Assembly: GCA_004335635.1 (NCBI GenBank) | Contig: QAXH01006581.1 | Coordinates: 9,649-22,061, forward strand | DNA: 12,413 bases | DNA from: Chloromonas sp. AAM2 | Lineage: Eukaryota; Chlorophyta; Chlorophyceae; Chlamydomonadales; Chlamydomonadaceae | Reading direction: 5' to 3' | Shown: piece after piece, positions 1 through 8,590 of the stretch | How positions within the stretch are numbered: position 1 is the first letter of the stretch | Layout of the letters: the number at the start of each line of letters is the position of its first letter | Made by a program: the position numbers and the translations under genes | Notes under the pieces: model-generated | Seen by the model: only the letters and a program-made list of their open reading frames with translations | Database searches by the model: none | What the model was told of the DNA's origin: nothing

Positions 1-66
1 TAGGCCAGGGCGGTGCCCATCCCGTTCCGTGTCCTCTGACGGCTTCCCTGGTGTAAATACATATAT
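1..66 (+). repeat. Dispersed repeat, copy A
   Basis: This block is nearly identical to 11708-11774 and partly to 11533-11573. The shared core runs from the CCGTTCCGTGTCCTCTGAC stretch through CTTCCCTGGTG and on to AAATACA. The copy may start before the window. A second, weaker match (105-135 with 11986-12016, about 25 of 31 bases) lies downstream of copies A and C in the same order, so the two window ends look like diverged duplicates of one longer sequence. I see no protein or terminal structure, so the class of repeat is unknown. Confidence 0.75.
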
Positions 67-92
67 ACATACAACATTGGTGTACGAAACTG

Positions 93-393
93 GTGGTCAA
101 CAAGAGGCCAGACGTGGCGTGCGCAGACTTGATGGCTTTGGCAACGAAGATTGCATCGAGGCAGGAACACCTAGCAACCTGTCAACAGATGGCACATTCA
201 CAACATGACATGGAGACAACAGGCCCAAAAACAAACATCCGTACAAGACAAGTGCCATTCATGCCTCTACCACGCTTGATGCCTGCCCATGTGCCGTGGA
301 CTGCCCCTGTGCTGGTGTTTGACCCAAGTGGGTACCAGAGAAGGGGTGGCATCAAGGACATCTGTAGCAGATGCCTTGGACCTGGTGCGGATT
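93..393 (+). pseudogene. Possible upstream exon before the RAP-domain remnant
   Basis: An open frame runs through this stretch and ends exactly at a strong splice donor (GTGAGTG at 394). The translation has no family I recognise. Its last part contains a Cys pair in the context DICSRCLGPGAD. Splicing out 394-555 joins a split Cys codon (T|GT) and continues open to a stop near 677, in a different frame from the RAP domain. If this is the same gene, one more single-base frameshift is needed between about 598 and 640. No convincing ATG marks the start: the frame is simply open from 93. It could also be chance open sequence overlapping repeat copy A's homologous region at 105-135. Confidence 0.3.
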
Positions 394-555
394 GTGAGTG
401 ACTGTGTTCACCGTCCACGTGCAACTAGCATGTGCACTCCTTCTAGCTGAAGCTTCTATGGCTTATTTAACTTGCTTGGTCGCTTCATGTTTGGGGCATG
501 TGGGGGCTTGCCACATTGCAATGATCATGTACACCCTCTGTCTGCTTATGTGCAG
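394..555 (+). other. Candidate spliceosomal intron (162 nt)
   Basis: The stretch begins with GTGAGTG and ends with TGCTTATGTGCAG after a pyrimidine-rich tract, matching U2-type intron consensus at both ends. It separates the open frame ending at 393 from the frame entering the RAP remnant. Splicing is inferred from the sites alone. Confidence 0.5.
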
Positions 556-597
556 GTGTTGACACTGTTGTCACCTTCTGCGCCAGGCGTCAGATAG

Positions 598-1068
598 CGC
601 CGCCCACACACCTTCCACGCCAAGGAGCGTCAGCGCGTGGCCCGAGCGCACTCAGCACGTGCCGTGATCGTGGCAGTTGAGGGCTTTCCTGTCCCTGTAG
701 ACTGCGCCCTGCAAACAAGCAGTCACGTGGTACCTGTGCACTGCCATGGAGTGCACCGTTTCTGCTGCACCCCTGTTGACTTGGCACCAGGTGCATCACG
801 TGGGCAGAAACGGTCCTTGTTGGGTGAGCATGTGTGGCAGGAGCTGCTGCTGAGACAGTTGGGGGGTCAGTAGTCAAGGTTCCCTTTTGGGAGTGGCAGG
901 CTGTGAATGCTGGAGGTGTGGCTGCAGGCCGCAGCCAGCCTGCGAACGTACAAAAAGCTGCTGGATGGGCTGGCATCAACGTTACAATGTCAGCAGGAAG
1001 GCCAATCATCAGTCATGGCACGAGAAGTGCTACAGATGGCCATAATGAGCCTGAAGGCAGTGACTTGA
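598..1068 (+). pseudogene. RAP-domain protein fragment, frameshifted
   Basis: The frame open from 598 to 873 carries the signature order of a RAP domain: a VEGFPVPVDCALQ stretch (canonical type: eGfp.sVDiAL), then HVVPVHCHGVHRF (canonical VaVEVDGpxHF, here with the acidic Glu-Val-Asp lost), then QKRSLL and ELLLRQLGG. The frame then hits TAG at 871, but the next frame continues at once with SVVKVPFWEW, the typical RAP ending LG..VV.VP.WEW. After another shift near 906 the first frame resumes with LRTYKKLLDGL, resembling the helix that usually follows the domain, and ends at TGA 1066-1068. The first shift sits at a run of six G (860-865); the second restores the frame. RAP domains are known from organelle RNA-processing proteins and in green algae often end octotricopeptide-repeat proteins. 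No such repeats are visible here. Loss of the conserved acidic residues and the frameshifts point to a relic, though homopolymer sequencing error could explain the first shift. Confidence 0.6.
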
Positions 1069-1925
1069 TCCTTTGTGGCAACATTTAAGCAGATGGTTTG
1101 GTGGGTACATGGACAATGACCGCGACCGGTTAGGCTCAAATAGTAGCTTAGCACATAGTATAGGCGGCAGGTGGTGTTGGGCAGTCGGTTCACAGGAAGT
1201 GGTGTTTCGAAGGGTAGAAACGGTAGCACGTAGGAGGTTGCAGGCAGGCAGTACAAGGGCAAAGTCCAGTCATTCATGGTTGCAGTTGGCCAGGTGTTTG
1301 GACGGTCAGATGACCTAGGCAGGACAGGGACGTACCTGCTGAGCAAGCAGACCTCGGTAATCTAACACTGAAGCTTGTGCCTCAATCACCATAACCAGGT
1401 TTTCACTTTCCAAATCACGGCATACCAGCCTGCCTTGTCTTCCTATTGCGTTCCACGCAAGCAGCATGTGCTTGGCTTAGTTATGTAGTGCCTGGCACAA
1501 CTGTTTGGCCCGCAACATAACAAAAGCTAGCTTGTTGTTCAGTTTGACCATACATGCGTGTAAGTCTTGGACAAGGCATTGAATGGGTCTCGCTCGTCGA
1601 TGCAACTGTTGGTTTAGTTGGGCAGCAGCTGTTAGTTTGGCTTTGTATGGTGGAAGGTGTTGGCTTAACGATCAGTTTCATACTGATGATGGAGTTTGGA
1701 TCCTACAGTTAATACAGTTACGCCATGGATGATGGGCTTTGCAGTGGACTTCTGTGCAAGAAGATAAACTACGCAGCTCTGGTGCTATCGAGCAATGAGT
1801 TTACCATGGCCATTCTCCTTCCTACGCCACGCCTGAGTTTACTAGCCATCCATGGTCTAGCAGACCGTAACTTGCTTGGCTCGTCTTGTTTTCCCAACTC
1901 CCTTGCCTGAGCAATCAAGGTAGGT
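1069..1925. other. Spacer with no recognisable gene
   Basis: Open frames here are short (about 60-120 codons), lie in conflicting frames on both strands and contain no motif I recognise. I see no strong splice pairs, no tRNA and no repeat of note. It may include the 3' UTR of the RAP remnant or wholly non-coding DNA. Confidence 0.5.
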
Positions 1926-1955
1926 CCGCCAGGACTGGCGCCAGGATTTTGGCGG
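1926..1955. repeat. Nested short inverted repeat
   Basis: CCGCCA at 1926-1931 pairs with TGGCGG at 1950-1955, and inside it CGCCA and TGGCG are separated by GGAC. It marks the left edge of a stretch (to about 2420) with many CCTGCC/GGCAGG motifs. Function is unknown. Confidence 0.5.
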
Positions 1956-2062
1956 GTGGGCTAAAACAGGCAGGAAAACTGGGACAGGAGATTTAAGGGG
2001 GTCCAGCTGGGCGGTTCCTGCCGCTGTAAGAGTTTGAGACAGCAGAATTTTGAGGAGCAGTT

Positions 2063-2076
2063 CCTGCCATGGCAGG
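2063..2076. repeat. Perfect 14-bp palindrome
   Basis: CCTGCCATGGCAGG is a perfect palindrome. The same core, GCCATGGCAGG, recurs in the longer imperfect palindrome at 2351-2379. Either a binding-site-like motif or a transposon subterminal motif would fit. Confidence 0.6.
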
Positions 2077-2311
2077 AGTTTGTCAGTCGTACTCCTGCAA
2101 CCCTAGTGTGGCTACGGTTACGGAGCCCCAAGATTCGGGTTTTTGAAGTACAAGTCCGACGATTGGCCTGTGTTGGCAATGCCTGCTGATGATGGAGATG
2201 AGGAGTAATGTATTATTGCATGGTTCTGAAGCGATTTGCAACTTTTTTGATAGCCAAACGTTTTGGCCTGAGAACGATGTGTAACGGTGTTGCTTGAGAA
2301 ATACACTTTGC

Positions 2312-2379
2312 CAGTGGTTTTTCTGCCATGCAGTGGTTTTCCTGAAATGGTGGTTTTCTTGCCATGGCAGGAAAAACCA
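2312..2379. repeat. Three degenerate 19-20 bp tandem copies ending in a palindrome
   Basis: Three successive units begin near 2312, 2331 and 2351, with consensus CAGTGGTTTTTCTGCCATG. The third unit runs into an imperfect inverted repeat at 2351-2379, where TGGTTTTC..GCCA pairs with TGGCAGGAAAAACCA with one base inserted. I found no coding sense in the block. Confidence 0.6.
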
Positions 2380-2985
2380 GGGCTCAGGAGCAGGCTCTCC
2401 TGCCGAGACAGCAGGAAGCTTTTTGACTGAGAAAGAAAAATAGATAGGATTATCGGCATACCTAGCCCAGCTGCATTGGTGGGTTCACAGCAACCCAGTG
2501 ACGCTGTCGAACTGATATTAAAACACAGATGTATTATTACGATTGACGCAGCTTTTGTGCGGATCAACCCCGCCTGTCGGAAAAGGCAGCACGAGGCGGT
2601 AAGGCTGTCATTGGCTGTCGAGGCAGGAGTTCAAATGACAAAGGTTGGCTGTGGGCATGTGCTGTGGATTTTCGTTTGGCACCTGTTATCTTTGCTACCT
2701 CTTTTGCAGCATAACAGGTGTCGCTGCACACTGAGAGCAACGCATATCATTGGCAGCAAGAGTGACGTCCCTGCCAGCTGGTCGCAGCTGCGCCCTCACT
2801 GGCATAATCAAATCCTGCAACAGTTCAGAAACACTAACACACATGAGATTTATTGCCTTTGCGATGAAAGCTAGACATGCACTTTGCTTTCAAGTCTCAG
2901 CTGTCGCTGCTTCTCCTCACGCGCGTTCATCGGGCTTGCCTCGGCTCTTCCTGAGACGCCGGTAGACAGTAAACACGCACAGACT
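2380..2985. other. Spacer and probable 5' region of the RING gene
   Basis: No convincing gene was found. A 132-codon open frame at 2476-2874 has no recognisable motif. The frame of the RING gene is open back to 2875 (TAG at 2872), giving a Ser/Arg-rich stretch before the chosen ATG. That stretch may be 5' UTR, a longer N-terminus or part of an upstream exon; possible acceptor sites (TTTCAAGTCTCAG near 2900, GCACAG before 2983) exist. No clear TATA box is visible. Confidence 0.4.
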
Positions 2986-5479
2986 ATGCAGGCCAAGAGG
3001 CAGACACTTCGCGAGAAAGAAGATGCAAAGCAGCTGGCCAAAACAGGGCAGCCGGGCTCCAACGAAATCAGCTCTTGCCCAATATGTAAGTGATCTTGCG
3101 TCGCAGCACGGCGCAGCATGGGTCTACATGAGGTGTAAACCCAGCACAGAGCACGCAGGCTGCAATGCACACCATTTCCGATGATGTAGGCACAAGAACA
3201 AGGACGCATTGTGCATGCGATCATCTGCTACTTAACAGTCAGCGCCAGATGGCATTGAATCTGATGTCTCTTTGCGCACACAGGCCTGGACGACATCGGG
3301 CTGCCCAGCCATCGAGCTCCGGCCCTGCCCTGCATGCACGTGTTCTGCAAGACGTGCCTGTTCCAGTGGGTGCGCATCAGCGACACATGTGCGCTTTGCC
3401 GAGTGAGTGTTGCCTCTGCCGAATGCAGCGGCGTGGCCTTGGTGACACATGCTCGTGCAGCTCAGAAATCACATGCTATGCCTGCTGTGCCTTGTGACGT
3501 AGCTTGCTTGCCTGCCTGATCTTGTGTAATGCAAATTCGTCTACAAAAAAAGCAGTTTGCCAGTTCTGGGACAGTTTGTGACATCTGACACTGGGATGGT
3601 GAAGTTGTGTGGGACAGAGTTATGTGCGGTTGGGATAACATGTTAGGAGGTTGTTTGTCCCAAGAGTGGCACGACAACCGGAGGCGCCCTCAAAAACCTC
3701 CCACTTTGGAACAAACCCAGTGGAACCGTGACACACACAAGAATTGTCCCAGAACTGGCAAAACACATTTTTTGTTTGGTGCTGATCTGCAGTGGTTACG
3801 CGCCCTATGACAGCCAGAATCCCGTTTGCACCGCCCCGACCTCTGTCTGTCACTGTCTTCTTGCCATGCGCCACGGCACACTGTCATAGGTGAACACCAT
3901 GTTTGGGGCTGTCACCTGCACGCAGGGCCACATGTCCGGGTTCATTTCCTATATAACGCTGGACACACCAGGACTGGAGGCAGACTTGCACTCACCACTA
4001 CCTGCCAGCACAGCCACCACTGATTCCAACACAGTGTACGAGACCCTGCGAGAAGTGCTGGGCCCACGCGCTTCGAATTTGCAAGAGTTCTTCTACTCAT
4101 CCATGACATGGCCTGACAGAATGGTGGTCATCAATCGCATGGAGATGAAAGGCAGTCTGGACGTTGATTCCAGCATTCGTGCTGCAATAAGGAGGGCAAT
4201 GGGAGCAACGGACGTTAAGAGCTGGCTTCCTGCCAACGTTTCCTTCCTGCAAAATGCTGCCGGAGCCTTTGCAAGCTCCAGCCACACAGTTCATGAACTC
4301 CCAATGATAAGGAGTCAGTCTTCAGCATGCTTTGGAGATGCACAAGCGTTTGTGATGCGGGAGATAGCAGGAGAGCGGGCTTTCTGGGCTTCTGTGACGA
4401 GTCGCTCCAGGCCCACGGATGAGGCAGCAATGACAGGAGTGCTGGTAAAGTTAGTTGGTGACATGCCAGTAGCCAGTGCGGCAGCAGGCATGACAACGTC
4501 ACAGGCAGTGGCAGGCACGACGACATCAGGCATGCTTCAACAAGCAGTGGCAGCAGGCCTGACGCAACAGGCAATGGCAGGCAGGATACCAGGCACGGGC
4601 CCACCAGTAGGCATGTTGCCAGATATGACAACTGCACAGGAAGCAGGGGCAGGCATGGCACCAGCCGTGGCGCAACAGGCAGTGGCATATGCAAGCGATT
4701 TGGTACGGACAACATCAGGCATACCACTGCACACATCTGCACACGCTGATGCCATGGCCCGCACAGCAGCGTGGGTACGGACAGGAGCCTTGGCAGGGTG
4801 GGAGCCACAGCCAGGGTCGCCACAGCGCCGAATTTGGGATGCACTTGAACCAGAAGAGCCTACAAGAGCAGCAGCCGTGGCAGGCCGTGGTGTGCAAGCG
4901 GGACGGCGATTTCATCATGAGGTGGCTGAGGCATGGGTTTGGCCAACAAGGGGTGGTCGTCACATGAGGGACGTTGAGGCTGGCCTGGCATCTGATGCAC
5001 GTGAGCACGTGGGTTACCTGGGTTGGATTGGCAGCCTGGCTAATGTCACAGCATCACTCATGACTGGGGTGCTGGGCGGGTCAGCAGCAGTGCGCGTGAC
5101 CGGGTTCAGAGCAGCACAGGAGCGCGCTGCAGACGCTTTAGCGTGGCTGATGGAGCAGGCAAAGGAAGTGTTGCTGAAACCGCAGTGTGCTGTGTTTGGG
5201 TGTCTAGGGCTGGCAGGTGCAGGATCAGAGGCTGCAGCAACAGAGCCTCTTACAGCAAACTGGCCATATTTTGATGTGCCAGAGGCTCGGCAACGTTGGA
5301 GGACCTTGCGTGAGTACGTGTGGCACGTCGGGGACACGGATCCACCACGGGACTGGGTAACTGTGGACGTGACGGAGTTGGGTACACTGGGGCAGGCGCG
5401 AACATTTCCGACAACAAGGCGGCGCACAGGGACAGTGGCAACACGCAACGATAGCTGGGGCAGGACTGAGGAGTGGTGA
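2986..5479 (+). CDS. RING-finger protein, candidate E3 ubiquitin ligase (three exons)
   Basis: Proposed exons are 2986-3085, 3284-3402 and 3890-5479, giving 602 residues. Intron 1 (3086-3283) has GTAAGT and CACACAG ends and splits a Cys codon (T|GC). Intron 2 (3403-3889) has GTGAGTG and CATAG ends in phase 0. Splicing intron 1 completes a C3HC4 RING: Cys31, Cys34, Cys50, His52, Cys55, Cys58, Cys69 and Cys72, spaced C-x2-C-x15-C-x-H-x2-C-x2-C-x10-C-x2-C. Features known to matter for E2 binding in active RING ligases are present: Ile33 between the first Cys pair, Trp62, and Arg73 right after the last Cys (linchpin position). Residues 1-20 are charged and probably helical. The remaining 529 residues form one open exon with no domain I recognise: an Ala/Gln/Met/Thr/Gly-rich stretch at about 262-345, then Trp-rich segments. 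An in-frame TAG directly before 3890 fits an exon edge. Alternatives are read-through of exon 2 to TGA at 3517-3519, a separate gene starting at ATG 3899, or more upstream exons. The RING is secure; joining exon 3 is an inference. Confidence 0.62.
3541..3780. mobile_element. MITE-like inverted-repeat element inside intron 2 of the RING gene
   Basis: The two ends are inverted copies of each other. An 18-bp core, TTTGCCAGTTCTGGGACA, lies at 3556-3573 and its exact complement at 3745-3762; both are flanked outward by A/T runs (ACAAAAAAA on the left, TTTTTTGT on the right). The interior is also loosely self-complementary, so the whole element of about 240 bp could fold back on itself. It encodes nothing. 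It has relatives at 6585-6615 (one end only) and at about 11835-11925 (reverse orientation, with interior similarity reaching GAAGTTGTGTGGG). The exact boundaries and target-site duplication are not clear; TA next to each A/T run is a possibility. It lies wholly between the proposed splice sites, so it would be removed from the mRNA. Confidence 0.65.
4468..4716 (+). repeat. Low-complexity, degenerate repeat within the RING gene's last exon
   Basis: The DNA repeats GCAGGCA-type words, and the protein reads as a run rich in Ala, Gln, Met, Thr and Gly (AVAAGLTQQAMAG and similar, about residues 266-349). The reading frame stays open throughout. It is probably a disordered linker between the RING end and the Trp-rich C-terminal half. 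Confidence 0.55.
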
Positions 5480-5955
5480 TTGGAGAGGTGTCGTTAACAA
5501 GCACAATGTCAGAGGAGAATGGGGCACCGTGCGAGCCAACCGGGAATGGGCTGGCTGGGCTGGCGGAAATGAATGGTACTTGAAGCAGACAGCAACCAGA
5601 TCTTGCTCAGCAGTGGTTTCCCGCAAACTCTGATCAATGTAGGTGCCAGATGCTGTGTATTTCCGTGTCAGTGCGTTGTTAATTGTCTCTGTGCTGCTGT
5701 AGCCTTGACCTTGCTTGAAACTGGCAGTGTTTTGATGTGAATCCTCAGCCCATACTCATTTTGTTGAATGAGTTGTCACAGTCACTTGGTATACTTGGTT
5801 GACGATTTTTGCACATGCTCGATCACAATTTTAATGCCTTGCGGCCAACTGTGGCTTGAAGCTGGTCTGCATAACACTGCAAATCTTACGGCAAGTCGCA
5901 TTGATCAGCACCCTGCACCTGTACCAGCCTGCGGTCATGTAAAACTGAGACACTG
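5480..5955 (+). other. Probable 3' UTR of the RING gene
   Basis: No coding pattern follows the stop. The first TGTAA downstream is at 5938-5942. In green algae cleavage usually follows TGTAA by some 10-20 nt, so the transcript may end near 5955. A UTR of this length is reasonable but unproven. Confidence 0.4.
5938..5942 (+). terminator. Candidate polyadenylation signal TGTAA
   Basis: First TGTAA downstream of the RING gene stop on the same strand, in non-coding sequence. Others at 6121-6125 and near 6330 are alternatives. Confidence 0.35.
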
Positions 5956-6399
5956 TCGTTCACCGCCATCCATATGGAACAACCAGTACTCTACAATTGT
6001 ATGGCAGCCGTCGGGTGATCGGGACACAGGACCGCAAGCAAGGGCAACGGAACAAGGCGGGTTGAGATGGTAGCAAGCCATGCTGCTGCACCCTCATTCT
6101 GTCAGCTGGTGGCACAGCAATGTAACATTGCACCTGGTGCAACCCACAAGCGACTGGCCAGAATGCGAGTATTTGGTAATACGGCATCCATGTTTTTGCA
6201 TGGTCAAAAGTGTACAGTCTGTGCCGACAGCCTGTACTGAGTATGGGGAAATCCGACATGATTCATGTCGAAGTGCAAGAACCGACATGTCAGAATTGCA
6301 CAAGACTTGGCAGGAGATCTGCATTACATGTAAGGGTATCACTGGCAAAGTTCCAGGTCAAACGGAAACCTGGAAGGAGTAGTAGCAATCACGTGTAAG
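5956..6399. other. Spacer with no recognisable gene
   Basis: Short overlapping open frames on both strands, none with known motifs. One small hairpin (CGACATG at 6254-6260, CATGTCG at 6264-6270, 3-base loop) is followed by a further CGACATG about 20 bases later. Nothing else stands out. Confidence 0.5.
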
Positions 6400-6469
6400 T
6401 TTCGATACGCAACTACGCATTTCGATACGTGCTGCGTATCGGATACGTATCGGAGGGTGTTTCGACACG
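6400..6469. repeat. Cluster of CGATACG direct and inverted motifs
   Basis: TTTCGATACG occurs at 6400-6409 and 6420-6429, with a one-base variant, TTTCGACACG, at 6460-6469, giving spacings of 20 and 40 bases. The inverse word CGTATCGGA lies between them at 6435-6443 and 6446-6454. The regular spacing suggests a transposon end or a protein-binding array. No coding sequence is attached. Confidence 0.6.
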
Positions 6470-6584
6470 CTTTGGCGCAACCCTAGACATGATCTGGTAA
6501 TTGGGACTACACTGTGTAGAGAGGTCCGATGACTGTCTAGAATTGGGGTGTTCCTGGCGGCACTACAGACCTATTCGCACAAAC

Positions 6585-6615
6585 TGTCCCAGAACTGGCA
6601 AAGTTCTTTTTTTTG
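6585..6615. mobile_element. Single end of the MITE-like family
   Basis: TGTCCCAGAACTGGCAAA at 6585-6602 is identical to the terminal core of the intronic element and is followed by a T run and GTAG, matching the complement of that element's left end (CTACAAAAAAA). The opposite end is not found nearby, so this is a truncated or solo end. Confidence 0.55.
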
Positions 6616-6789
6616 TAGTGTTGTAGGCTATACAGTCAGTGTGGTGTTTCAGTGCATACACACGTTCCAGGCTACCTGAAGATGGCATGTGGCAGCGATT
6701 TCATACCGTTGAACACCACAACTGCATCGACTGCATGGTTGGATGTGAATCTTATTATTGAACAACGTGCAGGGGTCTTTTGAGCCCCT
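6616..6789. other. Short spacer
   Basis: Non-coding in appearance, with no splice, RNA or repeat signal recognised. It lies between the solo element end and the hAT-like relic. Confidence 0.4.
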
Positions 6790-6958
6790 ACATCCTACTA
6801 GGTTCCGGCTCGGGAACTTGGCACGCCAAGTTCTGGCGCTCGGGAACTGGCATCTTCACTCGGGATCCAGAGGGGTTTGCCTGTGCCAACTCGGGATTGC
6901 AAAAACGGGGCGATAGGCAATCTGTTACAATCCAAATCCAATATACATGATCACATTG

Positions 6959-7552
6959 TCACGTACCAGCTGCCTCATCATCATCTGCATTTGCAAGGCC
7001 ATCTGTGTCGCTGTCAACCTCATCATCAGCCTCTTGCACCTCCTCAAAACCCGGATCATCCTCATCAGACTCGCACTCTGACAACAGCTCATCTTCCAGA
7101 TCAGGAACAGCAACCTCACCAGGAGCAGACTTCAGCCAGAACTCTTTCAGCAAGGGTGGGCAACACCAGCACTTGCACGCGTGCCCATGTCTGCCAGGAT
7201 ATCTGCAGCCTGAGCACTGAACTTCTGTTGCCAATCACCAATATCACGGGGCGCCACCAGCATCATACGCATCAGAGACACAAGAGTGGTAATCTTGACC
7301 TTTTTGCGCAAGCGGCTTTTGACTGCACGGTGAACGCTGAAGCCTCGCTCAACAACAGCAGACTGCATTGGCAGGGAGAAACAAATGTAAACAAACTGAC
7401 GAAAACGAAAAACCCCTTGTCATCAACAGCCACTGCCATGCATCACGCATGCTGATCTTGGGCACATCTGCCACAAGCTGACAAAGAGATCGACGTGCAG
7501 ACTTCAACTCAGCCAGCATGCCCACCATGAACGCCTTTGCGCTCAGCACCAT
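6959..7552 (-). pseudogene. hAT-type transposase, C-terminal dimerisation region, frameshifted
   Basis: On the reverse strand a frame from 7552 reads AELKSARRSLCQLVADVPK then MRDAWQWLL. After a one-base shift near 7410 the next frame reads FRQFVYICFSLPMQSAVVER and continues GFSVHRAVKSRLRKK and LVSLMRMMLVAP. This matches the hAT C-terminal pattern (LPxxSAxxERGFS....K.RLR....L..LMR....P). A second one-base shift near 7155 leads into LLKEFWLKSAPG and a strongly acidic Asp/Glu tail ending at 6959. Only the last part of a transposase is present; the catalytic residues and BED finger usual further upstream are not seen. A TAG just upstream of 7552 could be an intron acceptor or another lesion. The two frameshifts make it a non-functional relic, unless the assembly has errors. 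Confidence 0.68.
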
Positions 7553-7727
7553 CTATTTGGAGGCAAGCTGGAAAGAACTGCTTAGAGGCGAATTGATGAC
7601 GTCTGCTGTAGGCGTATCAGGAACTACAGGCGACGCAGCTGCGAGACCCATGCCGAATATTGAGTTGGGGCTGTCAGAGGCCATTCTGGGCTCGGGATGA
7701 ACTCAGAATTACACAAGGGGCAATATA

Positions 7728-7774
7728 CCGAGCTGGGCTCGCTTCCCGAGCTGGGATTCGCTTACCGAGCTGGG
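7728..7774. repeat. Three copies of CCGAGCTGGG, 18-19 bp apart
   Basis: Copies at 7728-7737, 7746-7755 and 7765-7774 are exact, with variable bases between. They sit at the right side of the hAT-like relic and read as the subterminal binding-site array typical of such transposons. Related TCGGGATTG and GGGTAACAAT repeats follow at once. Confidence 0.65.
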
Positions 7775-8011
7775 TAAGAATCGGGATTGGGGTAACAATC
7801 GGGTAACAATTATGAATGGGTGTGACCCAAAAATGCTCAGAAGCTCATCAGTGTCGATTGGAAGCTCCCAAAGCTCAGGTTAACGGTCTGTGCTGGTCGG
7901 CCTAGGCGGTACAGCTGTGCAAGAGCAGCCATCAATCAGCCATCAAGAGCGTGGGTTTCTCTTCTCCTGGCGAGAGAACGAGCCGTCAAACGCAGCGATG
8001 TGGCCTCACCT

Positions 8012-8063
8012 CCCGCGTTCGGAACTAGCGGTATGACGATGCTGAACGCCCGCGTTCGGAACT
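8012..8063. repeat. 15-bp direct repeat, 37 bp apart
   Basis: CCCGCGTTCGGAACT occurs at 8012-8026 and 8049-8063. Its tail resembles the CGGGAACTGG words at the left of the hAT-like relic, so it might mark an outer subterminal repeat of that element, or be an independent duplication. Confidence 0.55.
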
Positions 8064-8529
8064 GGATTCGAAAATGTAACACTGGAGAATAGGTTCGTCG
8101 CAAGTGCGACTACAAGAGTCGTGTAGTTAGTCTGCCTAATTGGCCCCACACTCGCCCATTAGAGTCGGCCACCGCCAAATGATTGGACTGTCCTTTCAAC
8201 TGCGTTCGGCGGCATGCCGGACGAGTCACTCCATGCATAACGCACGGATCTACACGCCCATGCACAAGCATAGGAGCATTCACACATAAGCCCAAGCTTA
8301 CGTATCACAAGCACAAGCTTAAAATGCTACATTTACCCGCCGGCCAAGAGAATGTGGCGTCCCGACACAGACCTAGGGAAGGTTACACAGTTATCCGCAA
8401 GGCAGGATCCAACACAGAGATTTGTGTATTGAACTTTGCGTATTATTTTCCGAAGGAAAAAGGAAACATAACTTTGATATTCGCTACTTCGGCTACTCCA
8501 ATGAATGAGTTCTGAAGAGGCAAACGCAA

Positions 8530-8590
8530 CTTCGCCCGATGTGAATCACAGACTCGGAGCCTTCGCCCGACGCCCATGCGGATCACAGAC
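8530..8590. repeat. Short composite direct duplication
   Basis: CTTCGCCCGA at 8530-8539 and 8561-8570 is each followed by ATCACAGAC (8545-8553 and 8582-8590), with different spacers. It looks like a diverged tandem duplication of about 31-37 bp. Confidence 0.55.

Larger units (their letters stand above)
6790..7815 (-). mobile_element. Decayed hAT-like DNA transposon
   Basis: A reverse-strand transposase remnant lies in the middle, and both sides carry short GC-rich words typical of hAT subterminal repeats. On the left CTCGGGA recurs four times between 6809 and 6896, beside a hairpin (AACTTGGC at 6815-6822, GCCAAGTT at 6825-6832). On the right CCGAGCTGGG recurs at 7728-7737, 7746-7755 and 7765-7774. 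Terminal inverted repeats and the 8-bp target duplication expected of the superfamily could not be identified, so the limits are approximate. Confidence 0.5.

Noticed and set aside
93..1068. KDZ-type transposase as the source of the Cys-containing frames
   Set aside because: The Cys spacing and flanking residues do not match that family, while the RAP signature (VD.AL, V.V...G..RF, LG..VV.VPFWEW) explains the region better.
2476..2874. 132-codon forward frame as an upstream exon of the RING gene
   Set aside because: No recognisable motif and no donor pairing cleanly with the RING exon. Composition is not distinctive.
3334..3519. Exon 2 of the RING gene read through to TGA 3519 as the true end
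   Set aside because: A consensus GTGAGTG donor follows the linchpin Arg directly, and the read-through tail has no conserved feature. Kept only as an alternative, since a TGTAA at 3525-3529 follows the stop.
4215..5626. Several reverse-strand frames of 70-209 codons
   Set aside because: They are shadows of the long forward exon 3890-5479. Their Leu/Pro/Cys-rich composition reflects the complement of its CAG/GCA-rich codons.
7728..7774. CRISPR array
   Set aside because: Only three 10-bp words with 8-9 bp gaps, inside a transposon relic in eukaryotic DNA. Repeat and spacer lengths do not fit.
8183..8515. 110-codon forward frame
   Set aside because: No motif, no promoter or splice signal, and its complement is also partly open. 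Treated as spacer.
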